From contig NZ_CP032762.1 in the NCBI RefSeq assembly GCF_003641205.1, forward strand, positions 186,001 to 250,000: a stretch of DNA of 64,000 nt. The letters run 5' to 3'. The notes under the pieces are model-generated. The model ran no database searches, had not been told where the DNA came from, and saw only the letters and a list, made by a program, of their open reading frames with translations. A program made the translations under genes and the position numbers. This DNA comes from Rhodococcus sp. P1Y (GTDB lineage Bacteria; Actinomycetota; Actinomycetes; Mycobacteriales; Mycobacteriaceae). Numbering within the stretch: the first letter of the stretch is position 1; every line of letters begins with the position of its first letter. Of the stretch, positions 16,349 through 25,975 are shown piece by piece.

Positions 16349-17520
16349 AGCCCGTAGGTCTTGCCGATGATGTCGCGTTGAATCTCGTTGGTACCGCCGT
16401 AGATCGACGACACGAGTGTGGTGCGTACGTGCTTTTCCATGTCGAATTCGGTGGCGTAACCGTAGCCGCCCATCATCTGCATTCCTTCGAGTGCGACCTT
16501 CTTGGCGGTTTCGGTCAGCTTCAACTTCGCCATCGACGCTTCGCGGGGAAACAGCATCCCCGGGTTCTCGTCGACGAGCCTGGCGACGTGGTAAACCAGC
16601 AGACGGCCACATTCGATCTCGGTCGCAAGATCAGCCACGCGGTGGCGCAACGCCTGGAACGTACCGACGGGGCGTCCGAACTGCTTACGCTGGGTGATGA
16701 ATGCCAACGTGTCGTCGAACGCTCTCTGCGCGGTGCCGAGCATCATCGCCGCGAGGATCAGCCGCTCGATGTTCAGGCCCGTCATCAGCTGTGACCAGCC
16801 CTGACCTTCGACGCCGATCACCGCGTCCTCGGGAAGATGACAATCGGTGAAGTAAAGGTCGTTGACCTCTTTGCCGCCCATGGTGTCGATCCCGACGATG
16901 GACAGACCCTCGATATCGGCGGGCACATCGAACATCGTCAGGCCCTCATGCTTACCTTCGCCGCGGTCTTGTCGGGTCACTCCGCCGGCTGCGCTCCTGC
17001 CCGTCCTCGCGACGAGCAGGATCCGATCCGCGAAATGCGCGTTCGAGCACCAGGTCTTCTGCCCGTTGATCAGCCAACCCCCGTCCATCTTCTCCGCCTT
17101 GCAGCTCAGATTGCCGACGTCCGAGCCTGCCTCGGGCTCGGACATCGAGATCGAGTAGCACTTGCCCTCGACGATTCCGCCCAGTACGGCGCGCTTCTGC
17201 GATTCGGTGCCGAACTTGTCGTACGCCGCGCCAGTGATCAGGGTCGGTCCGATTCCGCCGATCGGCGCCATCCCCTTGGCTGCTTGCTCGAGCAGGATGC
17301 ACAGGTCCACGGTGCTGCCGCCTGCACCGCCGAACTCCTCGTCTACCGTGGCGCCGATCCAGCCGGAACCGGCCATCTTCTCGTAGAGGGCCTGGTTGTG
17401 GCTGTGTTTTCCGTGATCGGTCAGTGCATCACGCTGCTCGCGGGTGCCCGCCTCGCGAGCACAGAACGCCTCGACGGCCTTCGCGAACGACGCTTGCTCC
17501 GGGGTGAAGTCCGTACTCAT
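16345..17520 (-). CDS. Acyl-CoA dehydrogenase
   Basis: FAD-dependent acyl-CoA dehydrogenase of 391 residues; catalyses alpha,beta-desaturation of an acyl-CoA. The flavin/substrate signature YSISMSEPEAGSDVGNLSCKAEK is near residue 130, RKQFGRPVGTFQALRHRVADL near residue 290, and MMGGYGYATEFDMEKHVR and SIYGGTNEIQRDII at the C terminus. ATG is chosen because GGAGC precedes it, and a longer frame upstream crosses the operator. It heads an operon with the GntR gene and is divergent from an aldehyde dehydrogenase gene, so alcohol/aldehyde and acyl-CoA oxidation are probably co-regulated. Confidence 0.9.
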   Translation of the reverse strand: MSTDFTPEQASFAKAVEAFCAREAGTREQRDALTDHGKHSHNQALYEKMAGSGWIGATVDEEFGGAGGSTVDLCILLEQAAKGMAPIGGIGPTLITGAAYDKFGTESQKRAVLGGIVEGKCYSISMSEPEAGSDVGNLSCKAEKMDGGWLINGQKTWCSNAHFADRILLVARTGRSAAGGVTRQDRGEGKHEGLTMFDVPADIEGLSIVGIDTMGGKEVNDLYFTDCHLPEDAVIGVEGQGWSQLMTGLNIERLILAAMMLGTAQRAFDDTLAFITQRKQFGRPVGTFQALRHRVADLATEIECGRLLVYHVARLVDENPGMLFPREASMAKLKLTETAKKVALEGMQMMGGYGYATEFDMEKHVRTTLVSSIYGGTNEIQRDIIGKTYGL

Positions 17521-17607
17521 GATGTGCTCCAGACGGTAGGGGCCCGGACGGCAACCGAGGGGTTGTCTTCGGTGGGATGCGGCGCATAGTGTGAGCTCCA
17601 CGACAGT

Positions 17608-17637
17608 AAATCACATCAAATATATGTGATGCGATTT
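17608..17637. promoter_or_regulatory. 30-bp GntR-type operator
   Basis: AAATCACATCAAATA faces TATGTGATGCGATTT; 13 of 15 pairs are complementary. It lies between the divergent acyl-CoA dehydrogenase-GntR operon and the aldehyde dehydrogenase operon, centred 36 bases from the latter's ATG. The adjacent FCD-type GntR protein is the natural candidate to bind it. Confidence 0.65.
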
Positions 17638-17658
17638 AAGACCAAGAGGAAGAAGTTC

Positions 17659-19155
17659 ATGACGGACCAGGTCGTACAGACGAAAGCCCGCACCTTCGAC
17701 AGCCTCGATCCACGGACGGGCGCCGTTCTCGCGAGCTACCCCATCACGGGCGAGACCGAGGTACACGCTGCCGTCGACCGAGCCCGGTCCGCGGCCCGCT
17801 GGTGGGACATTCAGGGCTTCACCGGACGTAAACGGTGGCTTCTCGAGTTCAAGAGTGCCATCGCCCGTGACGCGAAGAGTCTTGCCACCGTCATCGCAGC
17901 CGAAAGCGGCAAGCCCGACGAAGACGCCCTGCTCGAGGTCATGCTGGGGGTCGAACATATCGACTGGGCCGCACGGAATGCCGAGAAGATCCTCAAGCAG
18001 CGCAAGGTTTCCTCGGGACTGATCAGCCCCAACCAGGCTGCCTACGTCGGCTACCGGCCGTTCGGAGTAGTCGGCGTCATCGGACCGTGGAACTACCCGC
18101 TCTACACACCGATGGGATCGATCGCATACTCACTCGCCGCCGGAAACACAGTGGTGTTCAAGCCCAGTGAGCTCACCCCGGGAGTAGGCGTCTGGCTGGC
18201 CGAGAAGTGGGAATCACTCGCCGCCCCCCATCCGGTGTTCCAGACGGTCACCGGCGACGGTTCCACCGGCACTGCCCTGTGCACATCAGGCGTCGACAAG
18301 ATCGCCTTCACCGGATCCACCGCAACAGCCAAGAAGGTCATGGCGACGTGCGCGCAATCCCTCACTCCCCTCGTCGCCGAATGCGGTGGCAAGGACGCGA
18401 TGATCGTCGGCGCCGACGCGAACATCGATGCAGCCGTCGAGTTCGCGACGTTCGGAGCGATGGGCAATGCGGGACAGACCTGCGCGGGCGTCGAGCGGAT
18501 CTACGTCGCCGCCCCGGTGTACGACGCCTTCATCGGAAAGCTGACGACGTCGGTCAAGGCTCTGAAGCCCGGCGGCGCAGGCACGTCGTCGTACGGCCCC
18601 ATGACGCTCGGCAAACAGAGCGACATCGTGCGCTCGCAGATCGAGGACGCGCTGGCGAAGGGTGGCCGAGCGGTACTCGGCGGGCTGGAATCGCTGCACG
18701 GCCCGTACATCGATCCCGTCATTCTCACCGACGTACCCGAAACCTCCACCGCCATAACGGAAGAGACGTTCGGCCCGACAGTCGTCGTCAACAAGGTACG
18801 CGACCTCGACGAGGGCATCGAGCGGGCCAACGCGTCGTCCTACGGTCTCGGCGCTTCGGTGTTCACCAAGGACAACGCCGCCGGGCGCCGAGCAGCCGAG
18901 AAGCTCGACTGCGGCGTCGTCACCGTGAACTCGGTTCTCGGGTTCGCAGGAATTCCAGCTCTGCCGTTCGGCGGCACCGGCGACTCGGGCTTCGGACGCA
19001 TTCACGGCGCCGACGGCCTGCGCGAGTTCAGCACCGTCAAATCGCTTGCCGTGCAGAGGTTTGCTGCGCCGCTGAATCTCCTGACGATGACGCGCAAGGC
19101 TCGTGACCTGAAGATTTCTGCGCTCGTCCTCAAGCTTCGCCACGGGAGAGGCTGA
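17659..19155 (+). CDS. Aldehyde dehydrogenase family protein
   Basis: NAD(P)-dependent aldehyde dehydrogenase of 498 residues that oxidises an aldehyde to the acid. Catalytic Cys275 lies in GNAGQTCAGVER and general base Glu241 in LVAECGGKDAMIV; the cofactor segment IGPWNYPL and the GSTATAKKVM motif are intact. ATG chosen for its AGAGGAAGAAG ribosome site; an earlier ATG at the edge of the operator is unlikely. The next gene begins three bases after the stop, so it is cotranscribed with a DUF2236 oxygenase. The pair suggests oxidative formation of aldehydes followed by oxidation to acids. Substrate unknown. Confidence 0.92.
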   Translation: MTDQVVQTKARTFDSLDPRTGAVLASYPITGETEVHAAVDRARSAARWWDIQGFTGRKRWLLEFKSAIARDAKSLATVIAAESGKPDEDALLEVMLGVEHIDWAARNAEKILKQRKVSSGLISPNQAAYVGYRPFGVVGVIGPWNYPLYTPMGSIAYSLAAGNTVVFKPSELTPGVGVWLAEKWESLAAPHPVFQTVTGDGSTGTALCTSGVDKIAFTGSTATAKKVMATCAQSLTPLVAECGGKDAMIVGADANIDAAVEFATFGAMGNAGQTCAGVERIYVAAPVYDAFIGKLTTSVKALKPGGAGTSSYGPMTLGKQSDIVRSQIEDALAKGGRAVLGGLESLHGPYIDPVILTDVPETSTAITEETFGPTVVVNKVRDLDEGIERANASSYGLGASVFTKDNAAGRRAAEKLDCGVVTVNSVLGFAGIPALPFGGTGDSGFGRIHGADGLREFSTVKSLAVQRFAAPLNLLTMTRKARDLKISALVLKLRHGRG

Positions 19156-19157
19156 GA

Positions 19158-20084
19158 ATGGAGCTCACGCCGAAGCGCGGCCGCTACGGCTGGCTTCGCC
19201 GAATCGAGGAACTGGACCCGGTATCGGACTGTCATGCCATTCACCGCATCACCGCCGGGTACGAGTTCCCCTGGGACTACCAACGGGCGCTCGAATTCGC
19301 GCTGTTCCGAACGTATTGCGTACCGACCATCTCGGCGTTGCTCGAGAAGACCGGCGAATTCGGGAATCGTCCACAGAAGCGGTACGACGACACTTCACTG
19401 CTGATGGCCGAGATACTCGAGCACGGGTACGACTCCGAGCGAGGGCGTGAGTCACTCCGGACCGTCAACCGGATGCACGGCAAGTACTCGATCAGTGGCG
19501 ACGACATGCTGTACGTGCTGACGACGTTCATCTACGAGCCGATCGAATGGATCGACACCTACGGGTGGCGCAGGTTGCATCCCAAGGAACGGCTCGCGAC
19601 GTTCCACTTCTACCGCCAGGTCGGAATCCGGATGGGCATCAAGAACATTCCGGAGTCCTACACCGAGTTCGCTCAGTTCAAGCTCGACTACGAAGAACGC
19701 ACGTTCAGGTACACCGAAGACAACCACAAGGTCGGCACGTACACCCTCGACCTGTTCTGCTCATGGTTTCCGAAGGCCCTGCAGCCCGCGGTCCAGCAGG
19801 GCGTATATGCCCTGATGGACGATCGGATGGCAGGGGCGTTCGGGTTCCCCGCGGGCTCCCCGACGCTGCGAAAAGCGGCGGTGGCCGGCTTACGACTCAA
19901 AGCGCGCGGTGAACGTTTCATGCCGAAACGCCTTTCGTCACGCACCACCGATGACCCCGGGAATCACACCTACCCGGGCTACCCAGTGGGCTATCGACCC
20001 GAAGACCTAGGCGTCGCGACATGCCCTTTCTCGTCAGCTGAAAGCGCTGTCCGCCCACGCATCGAGCACACCGCGGAACTCTGA
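19158..20084 (+). CDS. DUF2236 / MpaB-like oxygenase (2)
   Basis: Oxygenase MpaB-family (DUF2236) protein of 308 residues, with DPVSDCHAIHRITAGYEFPWDYQRALEFALFRT at the N terminus, MHGKYSISGDDMLYVLTTFIYEPIEWIDTYGWR and FYRQVGIRMGIKNIPESYTEF in the middle and a C-terminal GYRPEDLG tail. Conserved His and Arg residues that could bind heme are present. It is in operon with the aldehyde dehydrogenase gene. Fungal MpaB cleaves a farnesyl chain oxidatively and Lcp cleaves rubber to aldehydes, so an oxygenase feeding the aldehyde dehydrogenase is a reasonable inference. The last 51 bases overlap the convergent secreted-hydrolase gene. Confidence 0.82.
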   Translation: MELTPKRGRYGWLRRIEELDPVSDCHAIHRITAGYEFPWDYQRALEFALFRTYCVPTISALLEKTGEFGNRPQKRYDDTSLLMAEILEHGYDSERGRESLRTVNRMHGKYSISGDDMLYVLTTFIYEPIEWIDTYGWRRLHPKERLATFHFYRQVGIRMGIKNIPESYTEFAQFKLDYEERTFRYTEDNHKVGTYTLDLFCSWFPKALQPAVQQGVYALMDDRMAGAFGFPAGSPTLRKAAVAGLRLKARGERFMPKRLSSRTTDDPGNHTYPGYPVGYRPEDLGVATCPFSSAESAVRPRIEHTAEL

Positions 20085-21116
20085 CGACTGCGGCAGCGGA
20101 ACGTAGATGTCGAATTGGGTCGCAGGCAGCGGACCGAGCTCCGACAGCAAGTGGGAACTGTTTGCGAACTTGGCGTAGTCGACATCGGTCCCGTCCAGCG
20201 CGTCGTACAACCCATCGATCTGGTCGCAAGAAACATTGAGGTCCTTCTCCGAACAGGTCAACAGGACCTTCGTCGACGACGGCAGCGTGGCTGCAATCTC
20301 ACGAGCATCCACGGCGTCGACTTCGGTGAGGTATTTGGCGTTGATCTCTCGAATGCCGAGCGCGGACAGAGACGGATCATCCGGATACGGCAGCGGCCGA
20401 TCGTTGCGGAGAGCGTCGACCGTCTCGGCCAGACGAGCACGTTCAGCGTCGGCAGCCTCCGGCGTCAGCTGACCAGCCGCAACTCCGTGGCGGAGGTTCG
20501 AGTCGATCTGAACCGTCAGCAGATCGAGGAAGCGCAACGCCGCGGGTTCGAGCAACCCGATCGGTCCGAAATCGGCACCTCGCTCCTTCAACGACAGTGC
20601 CGTCAACGTTCCCTCGCTGTGCCCGAGGACGGCAAGATCGTCGCCTGTGAACCCGGTTCGCTGACTCAACACCTCCAATGCCGCCTCGGCAGCGTCGATT
20701 CCGTCGACGAACCCGGGCGGGTCGCTCGGGTCGATGCCCGTCGCTCCTGTTCGGCCGCTGCCGACCTTGTCGAAGCGAAGTGTCGCGATGCCGCGCTCGG
20801 CCAAAGCGTCGGCGATGTACGCGAGCGTGTTGGGCGTGACACCGCCTGCCTGGTTTCCGTTGCGATCGGTGGGGCCGCTTCCGGGGATGAGCAAAGCGGC
20901 ACCGCGGGGTTCACCGATCGGAGTACGCACACTGCCGTACAGCGTCGAACCGTTCGAGACGAACTCCACCTCGGAATCGAGGGAGCCGTCCGGTGACCAC
21001 GGAACGTTGATCGGCGCGGCGGTCGCCGTCGCGCCACTCGCCAATACCAGTAGTGAGGCGGACAGTCCTGCTAGGAGATTTCTGGTCGGGGTCACGTGAG
21101 GAATGCTAACAATCAT
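20034..21116 (-). CDS. Secreted alpha/beta hydrolase
   Basis: Alpha/beta hydrolase of about 360 residues with an N-terminal signal peptide (LLAGLSASLLVLASGATATAAP), cleaved near ATAAP, so exported. Oxyanion region LLIPGSGPTDRNGNQ, nucleophile motif GHSEGTLTAL and a late His in SSHLL; two cysteines in the segment LLTCSEKDLNVSCDQ may form a disulfide. It resembles the serine aminopeptidase S33-like hydrolases of Actinobacteria. Start uncertain: an ATG with weak ribosome site is used; a GTG 21 bases inside is an alternative. Its 3' end overlaps the convergent oxygenase gene. Confidence 0.82.
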   Translation of the reverse strand: MIVSIPHVTPTRNLLAGLSASLLVLASGATATAAPINVPWSPDGSLDSEVEFVSNGSTLYGSVRTPIGEPRGAALLIPGSGPTDRNGNQAGGVTPNTLAYIADALAERGIATLRFDKVGSGRTGATGIDPSDPPGFVDGIDAAEAALEVLSQRTGFTGDDLAVLGHSEGTLTALSLKERGADFGPIGLLEPAALRFLDLLTVQIDSNLRHGVAAGQLTPEAADAERARLAETVDALRNDRPLPYPDDPSLSALGIREINAKYLTEVDAVDAREIAATLPSSTKVLLTCSEKDLNVSCDQIDGLYDALDGTDVDYAKFANSSHLLSELGPLPATQFDIYVPLPQSSEFRGVLDAWADSAFS

Positions 21117-21190
21117 TCTTGACCAAAGCATTACCTAAGCAGGCGGTATCGTTCTACCGAACGCTGTGATCGATCAAGAGGAGGCCAGCA

Positions 21191-22135
21191 ATGGCAGGTG
21201 GACTTGTTGCCCTGTTGGACGACGTCGCTGCGCTCGCGCGCCTGGCGGCCGCCTCGATCGACGACGTGGGCGCCGCGACAGGCAAGGCGACGGCCAAGGC
21301 AGCAGGCGTAGTGATCGACGACGCTGCCGTGACGCCTCAGTACGTGCGCGGCCTCGCTGCCGAGCGCGAGTTACCGATCATCAAGCGAATCGCGATCGGC
21401 TCGCTACGCAACAAGCTCCTCATCATCCTGCCGATAGCGCTGCTGCTCAGCCAGTTCCTGCCATGGCTTCTGACGCCGATCCTGATGCTCGGCGGTTGCT
21501 ACCTCGCGTACGAGGCGGCCCACAAGATCTGGGGCGCGTTGTTCGGTCACGGTGACCACCACGCCGAGGCCGCAGACGAGCCGAGGGACGAAGACTCCGT
21601 CGTCTCCGGGGCCGTTCGGACCGACCTCATCCTGTCCGCCGAGATCATGGTCATCGCACTGGACACCATTGCCTCCGAGGGCTTCTGGAGTCGACTCATC
21701 ATTCTCGCCGTCGTCGCCGTCGTCATCACCATCGTCGTCTACGGCGTCGTCGGCCTCATCGTCAAGATGGACGACATCGGTCTGAAACTCACCGAGACGT
21801 CGTCGGGCTTCGCCAAGAAGTTCGGACGCGGAATGGTCAACGCGATGCCGAAGGTGATGTCTTTCCTCAGCGTCGTCGGTACCGCAGCGATGCTGTGGGT
21901 CGGCGGCCATATCCTTCTGGTCGGCATCGACGAACTCGGCTTCCACCCGCTGTACGAGCTCGTCCACCACGGTGAAGAAGCAGTGCGCGGTGTCGCCGGG
22001 ATCGGCCCGGTCCTCGCATGGATCGTCAACACCGTGGCGTCGGCCATTCTCGGTGCAATCGTCGGCGTGATTGTGGTCCTGGGTCAGCTCGGTGTCAGCA
22101 AGGTCCTGCACAAGCGAAAGGCCGCAGCCCACTAA
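21191..22135 (+). CDS. DUF808 family membrane protein (YedI-like)
   Basis: Integral membrane protein of 314 residues of the DUF808/YedI family. The soluble N terminus contains GGLVALLDDVAALARLAAASIDDVGAAT, the family signature, followed by at least five hydrophobic segments. ATG follows a strong AAGAGGAGG ribosome site. Function of the family is unknown. Its stop overlaps by four bases that of the convergent tandem TetR gene. Confidence 0.88.
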   Translation: MAGGLVALLDDVAALARLAAASIDDVGAATGKATAKAAGVVIDDAAVTPQYVRGLAAERELPIIKRIAIGSLRNKLLIILPIALLLSQFLPWLLTPILMLGGCYLAYEAAHKIWGALFGHGDHHAEAADEPRDEDSVVSGAVRTDLILSAEIMVIALDTIASEGFWSRLIILAVVAVVITIVVYGVVGLIVKMDDIGLKLTETSSGFAKKFGRGMVNAMPKVMSFLSVVGTAAMLWVGGHILLVGIDELGFHPLYELVHHGEEAVRGVAGIGPVLAWIVNTVASAILGAIVGVIVVLGQLGVSKVLHKRKAAAH

Positions 22136-23337
22136 CCGAGGAGGGTGGTCAGCATCAGCCGGCGCACTCGTCCCGCAGGGCCGGGCGCGAGATCGAAGTG
22201 CACGAGTCTGCCCATGTCGAACACCAGTCCGAGCGCAGCGTGAACCAGAAACCTCGCCTGTACCGCAGGAACATCCGGGCGGGCCTCACACACCAGGTGG
22301 GCCCACTTCTCGATGTTGAGACGCTGGACATTGCGCAGCGACGAACGCTGCTCGGCCGGTAGATTTCCGATCTCAGCGAAGTACACTGCCATCAATTCGC
22401 TTTGCTCGAAGGACAATTCGACGTACAAGTACACCAGCGTCTCAATGGCTTCTTCGGGCGTCTTCGACTGAGCAAGCGCCTCGTCGAGAGCGACGGTCAA
22501 CCTGTCGCTCGCACGACCGAACGCGGCGGCGAGCAGGTCGGCCTTACTGGCGAAGTGACGGTAGACGCTGGAGGCATTGATACCAGCGGCCGCACCGATG
22601 TCCTCGATGCTCACACTGTGGTACCCGTGCCGATAGAACAGCAGGATCGCCTCGTGGAGCAGCGTTTCCCGCTTCGAGTTGTGTGCGATCTCCGCCTTGC
22701 CCGGCGGCGGGGCGTCGACGCCCTCGGGCAGATCGGTCGCCAACACCTTCCGCGCAGTCGACAGCAGTAGGCTCTCGATCTGCTTGGCCGACAACACCGA
22801 TCTGTGCGCCGTGATGCTCGCGACGACACTGATAGCCGCGGCAGCGATGGTGGACGCGTCTGCCTCGGACAGCTCGGGCCGCAGCTGCATCAGGGGCGCA
22901 CGGACCCTCCCGTTCAAGATCGTGACCGACTGTCGCAGAGTGATTCGGTCGCCGGGAAGCAGATACCGACCCTCCCACCGATACAGCCCGCCGGTGCGTC
23001 GATTGTCGATGGTGGTGTCGATGACAGCCGTCATGACCGCATCGAGCTTGTCCCGTGGATCGGGACTATCGTCCAGATCGGTTGCGGCGAGCAATGTTCC
23101 GGACAACCGCATGACGGTGTGAACGAACAGGGCGTACTTCGTCGGAAAGTGCCGGTACAGAGCAGGCCCGGAGATGCCGAGTGTCGCGGCGATATCGTCG
23201 ATCCCCACTGCGTGATAGCCGCGCTCACTGAACGCCTCGGCTGCAGCCGTCAGGATCTGCGCCTTTCGATCCTTCGGCCGTCGCCGCGGAGTGACCGGTA
23301 GCGCCCCGGCCCCGGTGCTGCGGCGTGCGTTCGTCAT
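22132..23337 (-). CDS. Tandem double-domain TetR regulator
   Basis: Fusion of two complete TetR units in 401 residues. The first helix-turn-helix is at about residues 26-70 (ILTAAAEAFSERGYHAVGIDDIAATLGISGPALYRHFPTK in form), the second at about 225-270 (LLHEAILLFYRHGYHSVSIEDIGAAAGINASSVYRHFASK in form), each followed by a helical ligand-binding half. A single polypeptide would therefore present the DNA-binding arrangement of a TetR dimer. It is divergent from an enoyl-CoA hydratase/acyl-CoA ligase operon, with 232 bases between, and probably controls it. Such double TetR proteins occur in mycobacteria and rhodococci beside fatty acid genes. Confidence 0.88.
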   Translation of the reverse strand: MTNARRSTGAGALPVTPRRRPKDRKAQILTAAAEAFSERGYHAVGIDDIAATLGISGPALYRHFPTKYALFVHTVMRLSGTLLAATDLDDSPDPRDKLDAVMTAVIDTTIDNRRTGGLYRWEGRYLLPGDRITLRQSVTILNGRVRAPLMQLRPELSEADASTIAAAAISVVASITAHRSVLSAKQIESLLLSTARKVLATDLPEGVDAPPPGKAEIAHNSKRETLLHEAILLFYRHGYHSVSIEDIGAAAGINASSVYRHFASKADLLAAAFGRASDRLTVALDEALAQSKTPEEAIETLVYLYVELSFEQSELMAVYFAEIGNLPAEQRSSLRNVQRLNIEKWAHLVCEARPDVPAVQARFLVHAALGLVFDMGRLVHFDLAPGPAGRVRRLMLTTLLG

Positions 23338-23473
23338 CGTTCACCTCCCCCTACCCACCTGCGCGTGATCGCTCCGACAGTCCAGATTACTCGCCGCGGC
23401 GCACCGCGCTGCCGGCGTTGGCGTCGAGCCAGGTGAATCTACCCCCAGGCAACCCGACCATGTCGTGGATTCC

Positions 23474-23504
23474 TTGACATTCCAGATGATTCGAGTGCTA
23501 AGTT
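23474..23504 (+). promoter_or_regulatory. Candidate promoter of the enoyl-CoA hydratase operon
   Basis: A perfect -35 TTGACA at 23474-23479 is followed after 19 bases by TAAGTT at 23499-23504. The spacer is long and the -10 is weak, so this is tentative. No clear palindrome for the divergent double TetR was found here. Confidence 0.3.
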
Positions 23505-23569
23505 AGCCGCAATTCGCATTCTGCTCGTGTTCGCTCCACCGAAGAAACTTCGACCGAACGGCTTCCGTC

Positions 23570-24352
23570 ATGACAGCTCCAGGGCTTCGAACCGATTTGT
23601 CCGACGGCATACTGCGCGTCACCATCGATCGACCGGCACGACTCAACGCACTCGACGACGCCACCTGCTCCGCGATCATCGACACACTGCTCACCGGTAC
23701 CGCCGATGCGCGGGTGGTTGTGCTCACCGGCAGCGGCAGCTCGTTCAGCGCCGGCGCCGACATCGTCGACATGGCAACCGATACACCCGTCGACGAGCGC
23801 GCGGCAACCGAAGCAGCAGAGCACACGATGCGCCGCGCGGGCGCGTTGGTTTCCTCGATCATTTCGTGCCCACTACCGGTGATCGCGCAGGTGAACGGCC
23901 CTGCAGTCGGGATCGGAGCGTCGATCGCATTGGCGTCGGATCTCATCTACGCGAGCGAGGACGCCTACTTCCTGTTCGCCTTCGCGGGGATCGGACTGAT
24001 GCCCGACGGAGCGAGCAGCCTCCTTGTTCCCGCCGCCATCGGACGCGCACGAGCGAGCGCGCTGATGCTCCTGGCCGAGCGGATGCCCGCCTCGGAGGCA
24101 CTCGCGGTGGGACTGATCAACGACGTAGTGCCCGCGTCCGAGCTGAGTGACCGCGTCGAGAAAGTGGCGAAGAAACTGCTCAGAAGTCCGCGGCGTGCAC
24201 TCGAGCTCACCAAGAAGTCCCTCACCGGTTCGACCCTGTCGTTGCTCGACGACGCTTTGCGCCGCGAAACCGAGGGGCAGATCGAATTGCTGACATCCCC
24301 CGAATTCGTCTCGCGCATAACCGCATTCGCATCGATGCAGAAGAGGACATAG
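23570..24352 (+). CDS. Enoyl-CoA hydratase/isomerase family protein
   Basis: Crotonase-fold protein of 260 residues. The oxyanion-hole segments SSFSAGADIVDMA (near residue 62) and VNGPAVGIGASIALASDLIYAS (near residue 105) are present. At the positions usually occupied by the two catalytic glutamates it has IGLMPDGASS, with Asp rather than Glu at one and none obvious at the other, so it may be an isomerase or other crotonase rather than a classical hydratase. Four bases before the acyl-CoA ligase start, so they form an operon under the divergent double TetR. Confidence 0.87.
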   Translation: MTAPGLRTDLSDGILRVTIDRPARLNALDDATCSAIIDTLLTGTADARVVVLTGSGSSFSAGADIVDMATDTPVDERAATEAAEHTMRRAGALVSSIISCPLPVIAQVNGPAVGIGASIALASDLIYASEDAYFLFAFAGIGLMPDGASSLLVPAAIGRARASALMLLAERMPASEALAVGLINDVVPASELSDRVEKVAKKLLRSPRRALELTKKSLTGSTLSLLDDALRRETEGQIELLTSPEFVSRITAFASMQKRT

Positions 24353-24355
24353 ACA

Positions 24356-25899
24356 ATGCTCGACGAACCACAGCGCTCCCGCGCCAACAACTGGAACAAC
24401 CAGGTTCGACGCCATGCGCTGATGCAACCCGACGCCGTCGCGCTGCGATTTCAGGGCGTGTCGATCTCGTGGGCGCAACTGGCCGATCGTGTGAGTCGGT
24501 TCGCGGGTGTCCTGAGCCGACGAGGGATCGGCTCGGGAGACCGCGTACTGATTCTGATGCTCAACCGGCCCGAGTATCTCGAAGCCGTACTCGCCGTCAA
24601 TGCACTCGGCGCGCTGGCCGTCCCGGTCAACTTCCGCATGACACCGCCGGAAGTGGCGTTCCTCGCGCGCAACAGCGGCTCACGCATCGTGGTCACCGAC
24701 GACACCCTGTCACCCTCGCGGATGCGGTTGCAGCACAGGTCGATTCGCTGGAGGCAGCCATCGTCGTCGGCGAGAAGTACGAAGCCCTCCTCGCCGAGTC
24801 GGAGCCGGCCGACGCCGTCGACGTGCCCGACGACGCACCCGCGCTCATCATGTACACCTCGGGCACCACGGGCAGGCCCAAGGGCGCGGTATTGACCCAC
24901 GCGAACATGCAGGCGCAGGCACTGACCTGTATTCGAGCACTGCAAATGCACGGCGCCTCAGAGGTCGGATTCTGCGCATCACCGATGTTCCACATAGCAG
25001 CACTCGGCTCTCTCGCGCCGAGTCTTCAACTGGGCATACCGACCGTGATCTACCCGGTCGGCGCATTCGACCCGGCCACGCTTCTCGACGTGCTCGCCGC
25101 CGAGGGTGTGACCACGCTGTTCCTCGTTCCCGTGCAATGGCAGGCCATGTGCGCCGAGCAGTCGCGACGGCCCAGGGACCTCAGCCTTCGCGTCATCTCC
25201 TGGGGCGCGGCACCGGCGTCGGACACGATCTTGAAAGCCGTGGCCGCAACGTTTCCCGCGGCGCTCAATGTCGCCGTGTTCGGCCAAACCGAGATGTCGC
25301 CCATCACGTGCGTTCTCGACGGCGAGGACGCGGTGCGCAAACTCGGGTCCGTCGGACGCGTCATACCCACCATTTCCGCGCGCGTGGTCGACGACGAGAT
25401 GAACGACGTCGCCCTGGGTGAGATCGGCGAAATCGTCTACCGCGGGCCGACTCTCATGCAGGAGTACTGGGAGAATCCCGACGCCACCGCCGATGCCTTC
25501 CACGGGGGTTGGTTCCACTCGGGCGATCTCGTTCGACAGGACGACGAAGGTTTCGTGTTCGTCGTCGACCGCAAGAAAGACATGATTATTTCCGGCGGCG
25601 AGAACATCTACTGCGCCGAGGTGGAGAACGTGCTGTTCGAGCATCCTCGGATCCTCGAGGCCGCGGTCATCGGCCGAGCCGACGACAAGTGGGGCGAGGT
25701 TCCCGTCGCCGTCGTCGCTCTGCACGACAGTGCGGACAGCCCAGACCTGACGCTCGACGAACTGCTCGTGTGGCTCGGCGACCACCTTGCCCGGTTCAAA
25801 CACCCCAAGGAACTCGTCGTCGTCGACGCGCTCCCCCGCAATGCCAGCGGAAAAGTCGTGAAAGTTGCACTACGCAAGTCCCATGGCGGTCGGTCCTAG
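24356..25899 (+). pseudogene. Fatty acyl-CoA ligase/synthetase, broken by a single-base frameshift
   Basis: AMP-forming acyl-CoA ligase. The N-terminal part (to about residue 118, GSRIVVTDDTLSP) reads in one frame. From about 24717 the frame one base earlier continues (LADAVAAQVDSLEAA) through the AMP-binding motif YTSGTTGRPKGAVLTH, FGQTEMSP, GWFHSGDLV, DRKKDMIISGGENIY and the C-terminal lysine motif PRNASGKVVK. Adding one C to the CCC run at 24713-24715 restores one protein of about 514 residues, normal for the family. Every other position looks intact. It is either a recent inactivation or a sequencing error in a homopolymer. It would activate a fatty acid for the adjacent hydratase. Confidence 0.85.
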
Positions 25900-25975
25900 G
25901 CCGCCCTCCTTGGGCCCAACTGCTGGTCGGGGCACACCCGGATTCGCAAAGCACGTAGCCTGACGGGGAAGGAAC

